From: Reticulascus tulasneorum
Taxonomy: Eukaryota; Ascomycota; Sordariomycetes; Glomerellales; Reticulascaceae
Assembly (NCBI GenBank): GCA_001557505.1
Contig: LSAX01000013.1
Span: 558,001-622,000 of the forward strand
DNA length: 64,000 bases
Direction: 5' to 3'
The position numbers and the translations under genes are program-made. Shown here piece by piece: positions 1-11,326 of the stretch. The stretch's first letter is position 1. The number at the start of each line of letters is the position of its first letter. The notes under the pieces were generated by a model. The model was not told where the DNA came from. It made no database searches and was given only the letters and a program-made list of their open reading frames with translations.

Positions 1-1538
1 GGGACCCCGGAAGGCGGAAAATGACACAAATTGGCGACTAGCCGATATTACCACCGCCGTATACGCAGCAACTTGAAATGTGCTAGCATACATACGTGAT
101 AGTAGTCTGAAGAGTTCGCACGACACACAGGATGGATGATGAGATAATAATAAATGGGCAATCCATCAAACGGTGCAGTCTCCTAACCAGGGATGATCCC
201 CCACACTATATCGGTGCCAATATTCTTCTCATCTCGGTGCGCCAGGCTCACCCCCGTGGCCGTGCCGTCAGCTCTGGACAAAGCCATTGGAGACCTCAAG
301 CGATCTCCCGGTTGGGTCCCCGGTAAGACGGGAACAACACCCACCTAAGCTAATTCATAGAAGCTTAAACTCTACCCACTCCAACCCATCCTTGTGGAGG
401 AGAACGAGAGGAGAGGCAAAGAGCTTCCATGTGGTATAGCAGCTGAGAAAGCATTCTGCGTATTTAAAAGTTCCCTGGGGGGATGCTCATAAATAAGGAG
501 AAACGCACGAGAGTCTCCGACTCAATTCGGTTCGCTGATGCAAAACGCCACCCCCTTGCAGCCTGCACTTGCCAGCACCGAGCGGGCATTCTATTGCCTG
601 CCAAACGGACGCACCTTCAGTGGCCCGCCTTCCGCGGGAACGCCTTGGGATGCTTTCGTTGGAGACACTCGATAGTGTGTATCCAGCAGGCAAATCCCTG
701 CTAGGCCATACATGCGCCACTAACTTGATCAAGGCCCCGATGGATTGGGGAAAGTTGGAAATGGACCCTATTGGTAGGAACCCCCAAAATCCCCCGTATA
801 GCTGTAGCTTTGTTTGCCATGCGCAGGTGAGTAAGTAGAAATGAAGTACGAGCGTATACTCGGACTAGGAAAGAGATGTGCCGAAAATGGACAATGACCC
901 GAGCACTCGCAGAAACACTGACAATTGTGGCCCTGCGTATCATCCTGCTAATAACCAGGGAACGGAGAAGACAGGGGAGTTAGAGTGGGATGGCGACGCC
1001 GTCTAGCCGTCCATTGCGGCGGGATGACAGCCTCTCATCAGGTTGAGACAAACTTTCGAGGCCGTGTTTGCACCATCGATTGACTATCCTCACGGGCCAG
1101 TGTCTTGCCCGTCGCCCCCTACGTCTGTCCGTGCTCTCGGCTGTACTCGACACCATGCATAGCACGCTTCACACCAAAACCGCTGCCTGCAGGGCAAGCT
1201 CAATGCGGCCGCCGTGGGACCTGAGCATCGCTTGCACTCCCGACCGCACTGGCCGGCGATCCTTGGCCGTGCTTTGCTGATTTTCTTGACGTACCTTGGA
1301 CACGAGTGCCATGGGTTGGTGCTCTGATCTTATTCCAGACGCAGAGATCATAATAAGATGATCGAGGATCCGCCCAGCCTCGTTTCTTTAAACCTGTCAA
1401 GTAATCCGTAAAGGTTCCCCGAACCCATTCGTTCTTTTTATTCTGTTCACAACGCTCCCTATCGTCTCCTGCCCGGTCAGCAGCGAACCTCACCTATCAG
1501 CTTACCGTCATCGACACAGAAAACCAACAACCGCAATC
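1..1538. other. Left-edge intergenic region, no gene seen
   Basis: Only short open frames overlapping on both strands are present, none with a recognisable domain. The last 150 or so bases are the presumed promoter and leader of the receptor gene starting at 1539; I saw no clear TATA box there. Confidence 0.5.
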
Positions 1539-2915
1539 ATGGAACCTCCTGCTGAGATCCGTACCGAGTCGCAGAGCCATGTCGTTGTCGGCGCGGCGAT
1601 AGGCTTTGCCACCGTAGCTCTCATCATCCTTCTGCTCCGGCTTTACACGCGGCTGGCGCTTCTGAAGACCGCCGGTATCGACGACTGGACTATAACAGCA
1701 GCAATGGTAAGCAAAAGCTTCTCGTGATGCGGAGAAACAACACTAACAGTCCCGGAAGGTTCTCTCCATCATCACCTCGGTTTCCACTTGTCTGGGTAGG
1801 TTATGATACGAAAACAACACAACTTACCTGTGATGAAAATACTGACCTTTTTTGCCATGTAGAGGCGAAATATGGACTGGGTCGCCATGCTGAGAATGTC
1901 AGTGCGGAAGAATCCATTCTGCAGCTGAAGGTAAGTCTGACCTCGAATGCTGTCTGAAAAAAGGGGTTCTAAGACTGTTGCAGTTCTTGTACGTCAACAT
2001 CGTCCACTACAATGCGGGCATGAACGTCGTCAAGATATCGTTCTTGTTTCAGTACCGCCGCATCTTCCAATCCAAGATTGTCCAAAGGATCTGTTTGGGG
2101 GCCATGATCTACGTTATCCTCTGGGCGGCCGTACAAATTACCCTTCTCGGCGTTTCCTGTCTACCAATCTCCTTCATCGTGCCCAGCACCGCGGGCTGGT
2201 GCTTGAACACGTTGCCCATCTGGTACTTCTCGTCAGCTATGAGCCTGGCCACCGACCTGCTCATTTTCATCATCCCGCTGCCGTCTGTTGTCAAGCTCCA
2301 GCTGCCAATCAGACAGAAGGTGATGGTTTGCGGTATTTTCTGCCTGGGTTTCTTGTAAGTACAATATCAGGACCCAACAACGCCCCCTCCCTCCTGTTTC
2401 GGTTCTCAACTGACCACCGCTGCCATAGTGTCTGCATCATCTCCGTCTATCGCATGTTCACCCTGCGTGATGCTGTTGTTAGCCAGGACCCGCCATGGGA
2501 CAACGTAGGCGCCGCAGTATGGTCCGTCATCGAGCTCAATACCTCCATCATCTGTTCTTGCCTACCTACTCTGCGCCCCTTGCTCGCCAAGATTGTCCCA
2601 GGTCTGTCATCCCTCTCTAGCAACCGCGCCGCCTACGAGCGCTACGGCTCCAAGTATGGTGGCTCTGCCTCGCGAATCCGTGGCCGCACTTTCCAGGAGC
2701 CCAAGAGCACCCCGCGAAGCATTAGCACCGAGGAACTCGCCCTCAGTGATATCGAGTCGAGCCGGCAGGGAAGCAGGCCTGGCGTGCACGCACACTGCTC
2801 GGCTGACACTGAGATGGGGCTCAGCAGCAGCTGGAAGGAAGGGCGCAACGGCCAGCAGCACATCGTCGTGACGACGGAAACCTCGGTGCGGGAGCACAAG
2901 GGAAGGGCGGTCTAA
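1539..2915 (+). CDS. PTH11-like 7TM receptor (fungal rhodopsin-domain membrane protein)
   Basis: Five exons fit one reading frame: 1539-1706, 1759-1795, 1863-1930, 1984-2354 and 2429-2915, giving about 376 residues. All introns are GT-AG and 52-74 nt. The protein begins with a short polar stretch, then a membrane helix (VALIILLLRLYTRLALL), the D-D-W motif (GIDDWTI) typical of the family, KYGLGRH in the first extracellular loop, and further hydrophobic segments around ICLGAMIYVILWAAVQI and LATDLLIFIIPLPSVVKL. The motif PLPSV and the VWSVIELNTSIIC segment near the last helix are characteristic. A roughly 110-residue Ser/Arg-rich cytosolic tail follows. The family is named after the Magnaporthe PTH11 surface-sensing receptor; ligands are mostly unknown. 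It looks intact. The first small exon junctions are the least certain part of the model. Confidence 0.88.
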
Positions 2916-5900
2916 TTGGAGCAAGCATGGAGTGTCTTAAAGGGACGTGGAGACCAGGTCTTGTGTGTAATTATTGAAACTTTCTCGTTGCCTACTGGGA
3001 AGGGTTTTGTATATTTGGGAATAATGGCCACTTGGGGAGTCACACTATACCCAAGCGAAGGGACGCTTGACTAAAAGTCTAAAAAGTATCAATTGCAATA
3101 CCTACCTTACAGGGCACACTTTGCTTGTGTATGTATGTTACGAAAAGCTGCCCCAGACTGTCGACATGCCATATTGTGAAGTTGAGTTTACCAACATCTG
3201 TTGACAATCAGCACATGGAACCAACGCTCGGCTGTCCCATTCCTTGATGCCAGCCATTCGTGGAGAAACTCGATCACCCTTACAGCTCCTACTGTTTGTC
3301 TCTCCCACATTGCCGAGCTTCTCTGCGCAGTTGCCGCCGTTAATCAAGTGCATACAGTGAATCTCGGAAGTTCCCATTCAGGGGCAATGTTTGCTGACTC
3401 TGGAGACCTCGAAGTCACATTCGCCAATCATTCCCCTGCTTTTCCACGTGCCCTATCCATGCGTTAATCTCCGCCTATCATGGATGATGGCAAAGAAACG
3501 TTTCATCCGACACAAACCTGGGGCATTATCAGATGTGATATGATTAGAAACACTTCCCACACACCCTGGTTGCCCCTGCATCGCCCGCCGCAGGCGACTC
3601 AAAGGTGGCCCAAAGCGGTCTCGTCCATCAGTATCATCCCAATGGACGCTTTCACGGTGAGTACCGAGCCGAGGACGTCCCACGCGGGGGGGGGTGACGA
3701 CTTGGCATTCTTGGCCGTCGAGGAAGCACACTTCGATGCCGTGTGGAGATATCAAAGATGATTTAAATTTACAGCAAGATCTGCTTCGAGAAGCAGGAGA
3801 AAAAAATCTTTGAACTAGCAAGTCATCAGCTATCAAGCATCTATCCGATGGCGTCGGCATCCGCACCCAGCCCCTTTAGCGTGGGCCTGCACATTTCTTG
3901 GACACTCACCCCTGCCTGTCGATTGACCTCATCACTCCAGTCCTGAGGGCCTGATTTTAGAACTCTCCCGTGGTTCCCGCAACGGGTGTGGCGTTCTACT
4001 ATGGTATGGTACATCTTGGATTTCCCGCTAACCTACATCGCGTCGATGCACAGGACGTAGAGTAAGGGCAATTGTGGTGCAGCTAGATGGTTAGGAGAAT
4101 CAGACGGTTCGGAACAGCAAGTTCATTGTCAGTAGGGTGTTACTAAAGCTGTAGGCTCACTGGTCGGTAGAGGGTGTCTGGCGCTGTTTTCCATCATGGA
4201 GAGTGAGAGGATTGTGCTGAAAGATGGGACGGCGCTGGAGGAGCCCGTCCAAGAAGTGAAGCATCCGATGCGTCGTCCCTCCTGCAGAGCGTATGGTGAG
4301 AATATCAGGGCTCGGAGAAACACGACAACGGAACCTATATTCTGAACTCTGAATCTGTCAACCGCGGCCTGGATGACTGCTGAACCGCTTAGATCGGAAT
4401 CGACGCAGCCGACCTCGCTGCCGGGAGGCGCACATAAATAAGTAGTAGCTTTGCTGGTCCACTAATTGGCACTCAACGCGTGCGCAACCCAGTGACTCCT
4501 GTTTCGTTGCCATGAACACTTGTGCCGCAAGCATCGGCATAGATAGAATGGGAGATGCATGATGTATGTGCTTCCGATGACCGAACCTCTTACGGTCTTC
4601 ATATCTTCGATATGGATGCTTGGCACTGGAATTGGCGAGTACTTGGTGGAGAGCTGTCACCGGTTTCACGAGTGCCGAATAGTGGAGAGGCTTACGAGGT
4701 CCCGCGTCCTCAGTCGGGGCACAGCACGCATCAGGTGTGGAAACGGGCAGATGCCACCGGCAATTCCTCATACACTTTAGGTCGCCTTCAATACTCCAAC
4801 CGGCGATGCTGCGGTTTGGCGAATATTCACAGTGTGATGTGATGGCCCAGTAGCAACCAAACCTCGAGATCTCATCCATGTCTCTAGGGAATCGTGATGC
4901 ATTGGCAAATGTGGCCCGGATCTTCAGGGTCTTCTACTAATTGCGTAAGTAAATTAGTGGGTAGTTACGCCATAGGTCTATGTCCAGCGCATTCATCCCT
5001 GTAACCTCTGATGTCGATCCCCCGTAACACCACATTTCCAGTGGAGGTCCTCTGAGGGCGTGTGGCAGATCTTCCAAGTTTCTTCGAGCACGCAGTAGCC
5101 GGGGGGGGGGGGGTTTGATGCGCATCACTTTTTCTGCATCTGATCTATGATGCCAACGAGCTCAGCTAAGCTACCTACATACCTTACGTTAAGGCATGTA
5201 CGTGAACTTCCTTGCATCATCCCTACTCCCAGTTGGACAACACATCCAACTCTGACGATCCCTTTGCATGCCAGTCTTCTTTTCATGTTGTACTCCATAC
5301 CTTAGGTACGAAGTAATTATTATACCAATCAGGGTCATTACTGAGCCCAGTCCGGGGGTTCAGATATTTTGCCCCCAAGCGGCGACTCAGGTCCAATATT
5401 TTGGTCAAGGCAGCCTAGTAATTAGATACCTACCTTACGGCAAGGTAAGGTAGCCAGGCATAAACTTTCCCATTCCCGCAGTCCAACCCGCGCAGTCAGT
5501 CACGTTCACATTTATTCTCGCTCAAGGCTGCAGGTTATGGGTTCACAGGTCCAGGGCCCCTGAAAATAGAAACCTTGAGCTTGAGCTCGTTTTGACCCAA
5601 TCCCGACGGCCGATTGAGGGTCGACTCGGGTTTACTATCGTTACACAGCCCCCACCAGCTGACGACTGGTTTTCGCCGTGTGCAAGGCTGGGTTGCTTTG
5701 ACTACATCATCATCGGCCACGCCAAAACGCCGACTTCGCGAAGAACGGGCCATGTGAAAGAAAGCTCAGCTGGACTCTGTGCTGTCGACAGTATTTGTTG
5801 ATCATTATCCCCATTCACTCACTCGCTCACTCATCCCTTCCTCCCGCTGTCGGTCATATAATTTGTGGGTGTGGGTTTTGAGGCCGGGCAGTTGTTCTGG

Positions 5901-6036
5901 ACACATACCTAAACAACCCCTAAACCACTAGCCTAACAAAGTACCGACACTCCAGATTCAAGGGCACCCCGATATCCGACCCCAACATCAACCACAACCT
6001 CATAGATCACCATCATTATTCGTACCGACCACCAGC
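2916..6036. other. 3.1-kb intergenic region with low-complexity tracts, no gene supported
   Basis: No open frame here has family motifs or supported splice structure. It contains a 13-base G run (5101-5113), several TACCTTA/TAAGGTA motifs including a perfect 9-bp inverted repeat at 5430-5453, and a CT-rich leader before the gene at 6037. Confidence 0.5.
5430..5453. repeat. Perfect 9-bp inverted repeat of the TACCTTA/TAAGGTA motif
   Basis: Arms CTACCTTAC (5430-5438) and GTAAGGTAG (5445-5453) are separated by six bases and could form a hairpin. It lies about 580 bp upstream of the gene at 6037. The same motif recurs at 13913-13929 and 45224-45375. Confidence 0.8.
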
Positions 6037-7863
6037 ATGGCCGAAGGCATTGAGGCGAGATCTCTCGCCGAGCTCAACTTCCTCGCAGCACACCCCCCGC
6101 AATATCCCGTCAACCCCTCAGAAGCCCGGCAAGACGCCCTGACGCTCTATATCTCCCGCGTCCCTGGCACACGAGGTACCTCAACTCACACTCCCTCTTA
6201 CCCCCCCACCCTAGCTCCCACTCTAACCTTGACGGCAGACATCATACTCTCAACGTTCAAACCGCAGATCAAGAACGTCACGGCCGAGGACGTCGCAAAC
6301 TCGCTTTACTACGTGCACTTTGAACTCCCGGCCGACCTCACCGCCCCCAGCGCCGTGCGCGGCTCAGATTCGCCCAGATCCAGCCAGGACAGCTCTTACA
6401 GCAGAAATCCGATCCGGAGAAAGCCCTTACCCGCTGCGCCGCCACTGCAATCACCACCAAGAGAGCCGTCGGATGAGCTTCAGTATCGGCCCGAGCCCTT
6501 CCCCCAACGGACGCTAGGCGGCGAGAACCAACCCCCGCAGTGGCCTGGCGACGATGAGCGGAAGTACAGAGACGTGACGCCCGCCCTGCCGCCGCGGCCG
6601 ACGCCTCATTCTCCCACCTCACCGACCATGCTGCACCGGAAACCTCTGGGCCCGCGTCCCATGGGTGATGGAAGTCTGCACCCACCAGAAAAGAGTCTGC
6701 CCTCACTTCCAGCAGATGGCGGAAGGCAGCCCCCTGCACCGCGGCTCATGGACCAACCCAGAGAAGCGATGCCGCAAGTCAGATTTGGTGCGGGCAGCAG
6801 ATCACCATCCCCTGCAAAGCGCCATGGCCCCGGGACTGTGCCTTTCGCTCTCACTCTCATAAGACGAGATCCCAGCTCAGGGCACCAGTGGAACGTCGGA
6901 CGCGTAGCCTCATATCAACTCGAGGATTCGGCAGAGGGCTATTTCCAAGAGGAGGCTCACGACCGCGGCCACACTGGCCCCAAGCCACCCATCAACATCC
7001 GTCTTGAAACGTCAGGATACGCAAAGTTCCGAGGCATGCCGCATCATCCCAACCAAGACACGCCCTTCGGCACATCCGCCACATCGCTCACCCAGTCGTT
7101 AGCCAAGCACAGCATAGGAGAGACGGAAGATCCGGCGACGGCGAGAATGGAAGGCGGGTTCCTCCGCCAGGTGGTAATGTCCTACAGGAAGAGCTGGGCC
7201 ACCAACATGCGCGAGAAATTGCGCTCCAACAGCAACGAGCACACTTCACCGACGCGGCAAAAGCGCCACACTCGACAGGAGAGCACAAACTCTACGGGCT
7301 CAATGGAGTCTTCGGGATCGGGCGGCGACCCGAGCCCGACGCAGATCATCACCCAGCCCGGCCACGGCCTCCGCCCAAAGGGCTACATTTTCAGCAGCCC
7401 CTGGGATGGCCGCTGCGAGTTCCGCACCGGCAACGCCGGCCGGAGCGTGAAATGCCGCCACGTCCTCCAGAACAGCACCTCGACGTACAACCCCCTCGTG
7501 CCCTCCTCCCACGGCCGCCACGGCTCGGCCTGGACGGGCTCCGCCCCCGTCAGCGAGCTGCGCTTCAACCTGCCCAGCACCGAGATCATCAAACCGCGCG
7601 GCGAGGAGGGGAAGGGTCGTCAGCTGCACGGGCACTTCAGCAAGCTGCTCAACCTCGGGCACGACGGCGAGTACAGCGACGACGAGGGCCCGGCGAGCCC
7701 CTTTGACATGGAGCTGGGGAAGGAGAAAGCTGGTGGGGGAAACAGGGGAAAGAGAGCCAAGCTGGGGAAGCTGATTATTCACGAGGAGGGGTTGAAAATG
7801 CTGGATTTGATCGTGGCGGCTAACATGGGCGTGTGGTGGGGTGCTTGGGAGAGGAGTTTCTAA
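6037..7863 (+). CDS. Conserved Pezizomycotina protein of unknown function
   Basis: The frame is open from 6037 to 7863, but a good GT-AG intron (6176-6238, 63 nt, branch sequence CTCTAAC) divides it. Removing it joins GTR to DIILSTFKPQIKNV and leaves the frame intact, giving about 587 residues instead of 608. The N-terminal 75 residues (AELNFLAAHPPQYPVN, TAEDVANSLYYVHFELP) and the C-terminal block (YIFSSPWDGRCEFRTGNAG, then LDLIVAANMGVWWGAWERSF at the end) have the look of folded, conserved segments. They flank about 300 residues of Pro/Ser/Arg-rich, probably disordered sequence. From memory, similar proteins occur across filamentous ascomycetes as uncharacterised hypotheticals; I know of no assigned function. 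No signal peptide or membrane helix is visible. Confidence 0.85.
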   Translation: MAEGIEARSLAELNFLAAHPPQYPVNPSEARQDALTLYISRVPGTRGTSTHTPSYPPTLAPTLTLTADIILSTFKPQIKNVTAEDVANSLYYVHFELPADLTAPSAVRGSDSPRSSQDSSYSRNPIRRKPLPAAPPLQSPPREPSDELQYRPEPFPQRTLGGENQPPQWPGDDERKYRDVTPALPPRPTPHSPTSPTMLHRKPLGPRPMGDGSLHPPEKSLPSLPADGGRQPPAPRLMDQPREAMPQVRFGAGSRSPSPAKRHGPGTVPFALTLIRRDPSSGHQWNVGRVASYQLEDSAEGYFQEEAHDRGHTGPKPPINIRLETSGYAKFRGMPHHPNQDTPFGTSATSLTQSLAKHSIGETEDPATARMEGGFLRQVVMSYRKSWATNMREKLRSNSNEHTSPTRQKRHTRQESTNSTGSMESSGSGGDPSPTQIITQPGHGLRPKGYIFSSPWDGRCEFRTGNAGRSVKCRHVLQNSTSTYNPLVPSSHGRHGSAWTGSAPVSELRFNLPSTEIIKPRGEEGKGRQLHGHFSKLLNLGHDGEYSDDEGPASPFDMELGKEKAGGGNRGKRAKLGKLIIHEEGLKMLDLIVAANMGVWWGAWERSF

Positions 7864-8263
7864 TGTGTAGGAATTGGCGCCGGATTAATCGTGCTGGGTT
7901 GGGCCAGGTGGAATATCGGCAGCATTGGGAGTCTGGGAGCATTGTTCGGAGTTGGCAGGACTTGGTGGGCATGGCTAGACTGAGAAAATGCCGTAAGGAT
8001 ACGGCATAATGACTACAACATAGAGTAATTATAATGCTCATTTTCACTGCGCAATAAGATCTCATCAAAGCGCCACACCATGGAGGTTCAAGCACGGCTG
8101 CACCTAGGGAGAACCGTAGTTCCATAGCACATCACCCCCGAGGCATCACGAGATATTCATAGAGGCAATAAACGAAAATGCGTCCTATGAGTATATACAT
8201 CGTCTATCAGCAATACGTCTACTTCTGTACATGCCGTTTTCTTCCCGTTGACACGGACGCCGT
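7864..8263. other. Intergenic space between convergent genes
   Basis: This 400-nt stretch separates the 3' ends of the convergent genes on either side and presumably holds both 3' UTRs. No other feature was seen. Confidence 0.6.
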
Positions 8264-9257
8264 TTATCGGTACGGTGCATCGGCTCGAATGACTGCTGCA
8301 AGCTCAGGCTCCCACTTGTCACCGTTGGCGAGCAATTTCTCTGTTATCAATCGTTAGCATATCCAACACAACGGCAGTCCAAATGCTTATTCCGAAGTGT
8401 CTGCGTAAAACTCACCCTTGTTGTACAGCAGCTCCTCCCTCGTCTCCGTGGCATACTCTGCATTCGGCGACTCAACAATTGCGTCGACGGGACACGACTC
8501 CTGGCAGAAGCCGCAGTAGATACATTTCGTCATGTCGATGTCGTAGCGGGTTGTTCGTCGGGAGCCGTCTGCACGTTCCTCGGCTTCGATTGTGATGGCC
8601 TGGGCGGGGCAAATCTATGCGCGTGTCAGTCATATATGCAGCAAGAGTGTCTCTTTCAGAGGGGTGGCATACTGCTTCGCAGAGCTTGCAAGCAATGCAA
8701 CGCTCTTCACCAGAGGGATAGCGTCTCAAGGCGTGTTCACCACGGAATCGAGGGGAGATCGGACCCTGTCGAGAAGATTAGTCACATTGTCCATAGCCGC
8801 GAGCCCACTTTCTTTCGCTGTCTGCCGTAGTTCTATCCTTCTATTCCTCCATATGGGATTGGGTCGTGTCATACCTTTTCAAAGGGATAGTAGATGGTGT
8901 ATCTGTAGCACATCAGCGACAAGGTCCCAACATCGAACTGCCAACCGGGCAAAGGAGTAAAGCCCCCTCAATCAGAAAGCTGCTTAGAGTCACGTACGGC
9001 GGTCGGAAAAACTGCTCCATCAACACATACATCCCCCTCATCATCTCGCCCAGCAGGAAGTAATTTCCCATTTTATCCAGCGTCGACTCCTTCTCCTCAT
9101 CCCAAGTCTTGTGTCTCTGCATCCGGAACCCCGGCGGCGGCGGTCCCGAGGGCGTCGCGTAGTTCCGTCGTCCTGCTGCTGCTGCTGCCATCACACTCCG
9201 CACGATAGCTCGGTTCGTCGTTGCTCGGGAGAGCTGTCTCGTCGAGGTGGCTAGCAT
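8264..9257 (-). CDS. Mitochondrial complex I 23-kDa (TYKY/NDUFS8-type) iron-sulfur subunit
   Basis: Five exons on the minus strand: 9257-8998, 8902-8875, 8765-8673, 8614-8416 and 8340-8264, about 218 residues. The protein carries two 4Fe-4S motifs: [12 protein letters not shown] (Cys 119, 122, 125, 129) and [12 protein letters not shown] (Cys 158, 161, 164, 168). They ligate clusters N6a and N6b that pass electrons through the peripheral arm of NADH:ubiquinone oxidoreductase towards quinone. The N terminus is Arg/Ser/Ala-rich ([16 protein letters not shown]), as expected of a mitochondrial presequence. I chose the ATG at 9257 because GCCACC precedes it; in-frame ATGs at 9269 and 9287 would add 4 or 10 residues. 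The joins restore the conserved runs [23 protein letters not shown] and YNKEKLL exactly. It is divergently paired with the acyl carrier protein gene. Confidence 0.95.
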
Positions 9258-9694
9258 GGTGGCGGTCATCCGGGCCGGCGGAGGCATGCTTTCCACCTGC
9301 AGGGGGGCCAATTGACTGGTGAGTCAATTGATTGTAGGCGGAGGAGGGCGGAGGGGGGATGTGACGGGCGATTGAGGCCTCGAAAATACTGGGATGAATG
9401 ATGTCGTGGAGGCGAGCTTCTTTGCGGGATTACAAAAGGCCGGGATTGATTGGCTGGTCACGATCACGTGATATTCCGTACCTCTTGCAGAACAACGGCA
9501 AGCTCTCGGCTTTTCGTGGAGGCAAGCTGAGCTGTCACATGACCAATCACCTGCACCTCTCGGAGCTAAGCATCCTGGGGGAGACGAGAAATTTATCTAC
9601 ATCACCATCATTCATCTACCAGGCCCTTTTCATCCACGCCACTCCATCCGCTCTCACCAGGTCCAACTGCACCATCCCAATTGGAACGCCCACC
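9258..9694. promoter_or_regulatory. Shared divergent promoter region of two complex I genes
   Basis: The 437 nt between the two start codons hold both promoters and leaders. Visible elements are a CCAAT box on the minus strand (ATTGG, 9449-9453), a palindromic ATCACGTGAT containing a CACGTG E-box (9463-9472), a plus-strand CCAAT (9543-9547) and a TGAGTCA site inside an inverted repeat (9309-9330). CCAAT boxes bound by the HAP complex commonly control respiratory genes in fungi; binding here is inferred only. Confidence 0.65.
9309..9330. promoter_or_regulatory. 9-bp inverted repeat containing a TGAGTCA (bZIP/Gcn4-type) site
   Basis: CAATTGACT (9309-9317) and AGTCAATTG (9322-9330) are perfect reverse complements around GGTG. 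TGAGTCA spans 9320-9326. It sits some 50 bp upstream of the chosen start of the 23-kDa subunit gene, so it may act in the promoter or form a hairpin in the leader. Confidence 0.6.
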
Positions 9695-10274
9695 ATGTTC
9701 CGTACCGCCATACTCCGCTCCGCCGTCGCTGCAGGTGCAGCCATCCGACCTGCAACCTCCACCCTCGTCCGAAGGACAATCTCCCCCAGATCCGTCTTCG
9801 CCGCCGCGCCGCGTGTGGCATCGTGGAATGGCGTGAGGGCGTACTCTGCCGCAGGTGGCCTGAACAAGGAGGAGGTGGAGGGCCGAATCATCGCGCTGAT
9901 CCAAGGCTTCGAGAAGGTCAATGACCCATCGAACGTATGGCCGCTCCTCTCCCACTCAAACCGTGGCCCGTAAACTAACTGTAGCGTAGATCAAAGCTAC
10001 TGCACATTTTGCCAATGATCTTGGGCTGGATAGTCTGGACACCGTGGAAGTTGTAATGGCTATTGAGGAGGTATGGACAAGTGCAATAGCCGTTGTTATC
10101 GGCCGTACTAACGGGGAGCAGGAATTTAGCATCGAGATTCCAGACAAAGATGCCGACACAATCCACTCCAGTATGATCCCTCCCCCTCTGCGAGACCTGC
10201 CTGCAGTGCTAACCAGATGGCGAATAGTCGACAAGGCTGTGGAATACATCATCAGCCAACCGGACGCCCACTAA
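9695..10274 (+). CDS. Mitochondrial acyl carrier protein (ACPM, complex I NDUFAB1-type subunit)
   Basis: Four exons: 9695-9934, 9990-10070, 10122-10170 and 10228-10274, about 138 residues. The signature [19 protein letters not shown] is present, with Ser95 as the 4'-phosphopantetheine attachment site; it spans the junction between exons 2 and 3. The first 50 residues are rich in Arg, Ala and Ser without acidic residues ([20 protein letters not shown]), a typical presequence. The C-terminal helix reads [12 protein letters not shown] carries acyl chains in mitochondrial type II fatty acid synthesis (octanoate for lipoate) and binds LYR proteins as an accessory subunit of complex I. Intron 3 has a clear GCTAAC branch site. 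The neighbouring divergent gene encodes another complex I subunit, which fits joint control. Confidence 0.95.
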
Positions 10275-11326
10275 ATCTACCTCGCTTGAGGTCTGTACAA
10301 TACTGCCAAACCAACGACGCCACTCGCATTAGATTCAGAGTGCAGGGGAGGATACCGTTGGAGGCCGAGAATAGCATCAACAAGGCACACAAATGTTACC
10401 AGATGCTGCTGTAGGGTGTTAAATAATTGCGAGAAATTGGACCGGTATAACTGGCGTGGCCACGCAACGCCGACTGCGTTCCTGTCGGACCCCGGCCTTT
10501 GCGGTTGCGTTGTACTAGTGTATAGAGTTCTCGTCATTTGCATTGGACTCGCGTCTCTATTCATTTTCTTCCGCCCTGCCCCAGACAAAATCACAGCTCT
10601 TCACCATGGGCTCATACTCTTCCTTTGTATCGTGTCTATTGTCATGCACGGAAGATGCTGTGGCTCAACTGACGAGTCGCTACGGACTCTATGACTATGA
10701 CCAAATGTACATGGTCTATGCGTACAACCAAACCACAAAATATGCATCCTATCAACTATGGAGAACGGTCAATCTCTGAGCCCGGTTTGCAGAAATTGAC
10801 CACCCTCCTCCCAGTGCTTGCCAAATGAGAGTAAGCTAACATGGTGAGTGGAAATGGATAATGTGAATGCAAACAGTCTCAGACTCGAAACCTCGAGCTT
10901 CCATTATGATAAGCGCATGCAAATGTCCTATTAAATGGCCAAACATCCCCCCAAAAAAGAGGATAGATATTCCCCATCCAATGAAGAAAGCAGGTGAACG
11001 CAAGAAGATCCCTATAAAAACTCCTCAATCCGTATATATAACCAGACACCTTGTATTGACCAGGCCACATCCAGACCTCCCCTGGTGTTTTGTAACCGTT
11101 AAGATTTTCGTTTTCCACCACCACATAGTTTGCCGATGCATAAATTTCCAAGTACGCGTCACTTCTCGTGGAAATGTGAAAAACTCCGGCTGCGCAGCGC
11201 CATGCAAAAAGACGCAATCCTCCAGGGCAGCATCGTAGCCTCATTATTGGTGGGGTTCCGTCATGATTGTCTTCGTCCTCCAGCAAACTGCACGTGGGCA
11301 CTCCTTGCTGCTTGGGTATCTTGATA
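10275..11326. other. Intergenic space between convergent genes, no gene supported
   Basis: About 1 kb separates the 3' ends of the carrier-protein gene and the CCCH gene. Short open frames on both strands have no recognisable domain or splice support. Confidence 0.5.

Noticed and set aside
4358..4879. 173-codon minus-strand frame
   Set aside because: Composition looks random, no motif, and the other strand has comparable overlapping frames.
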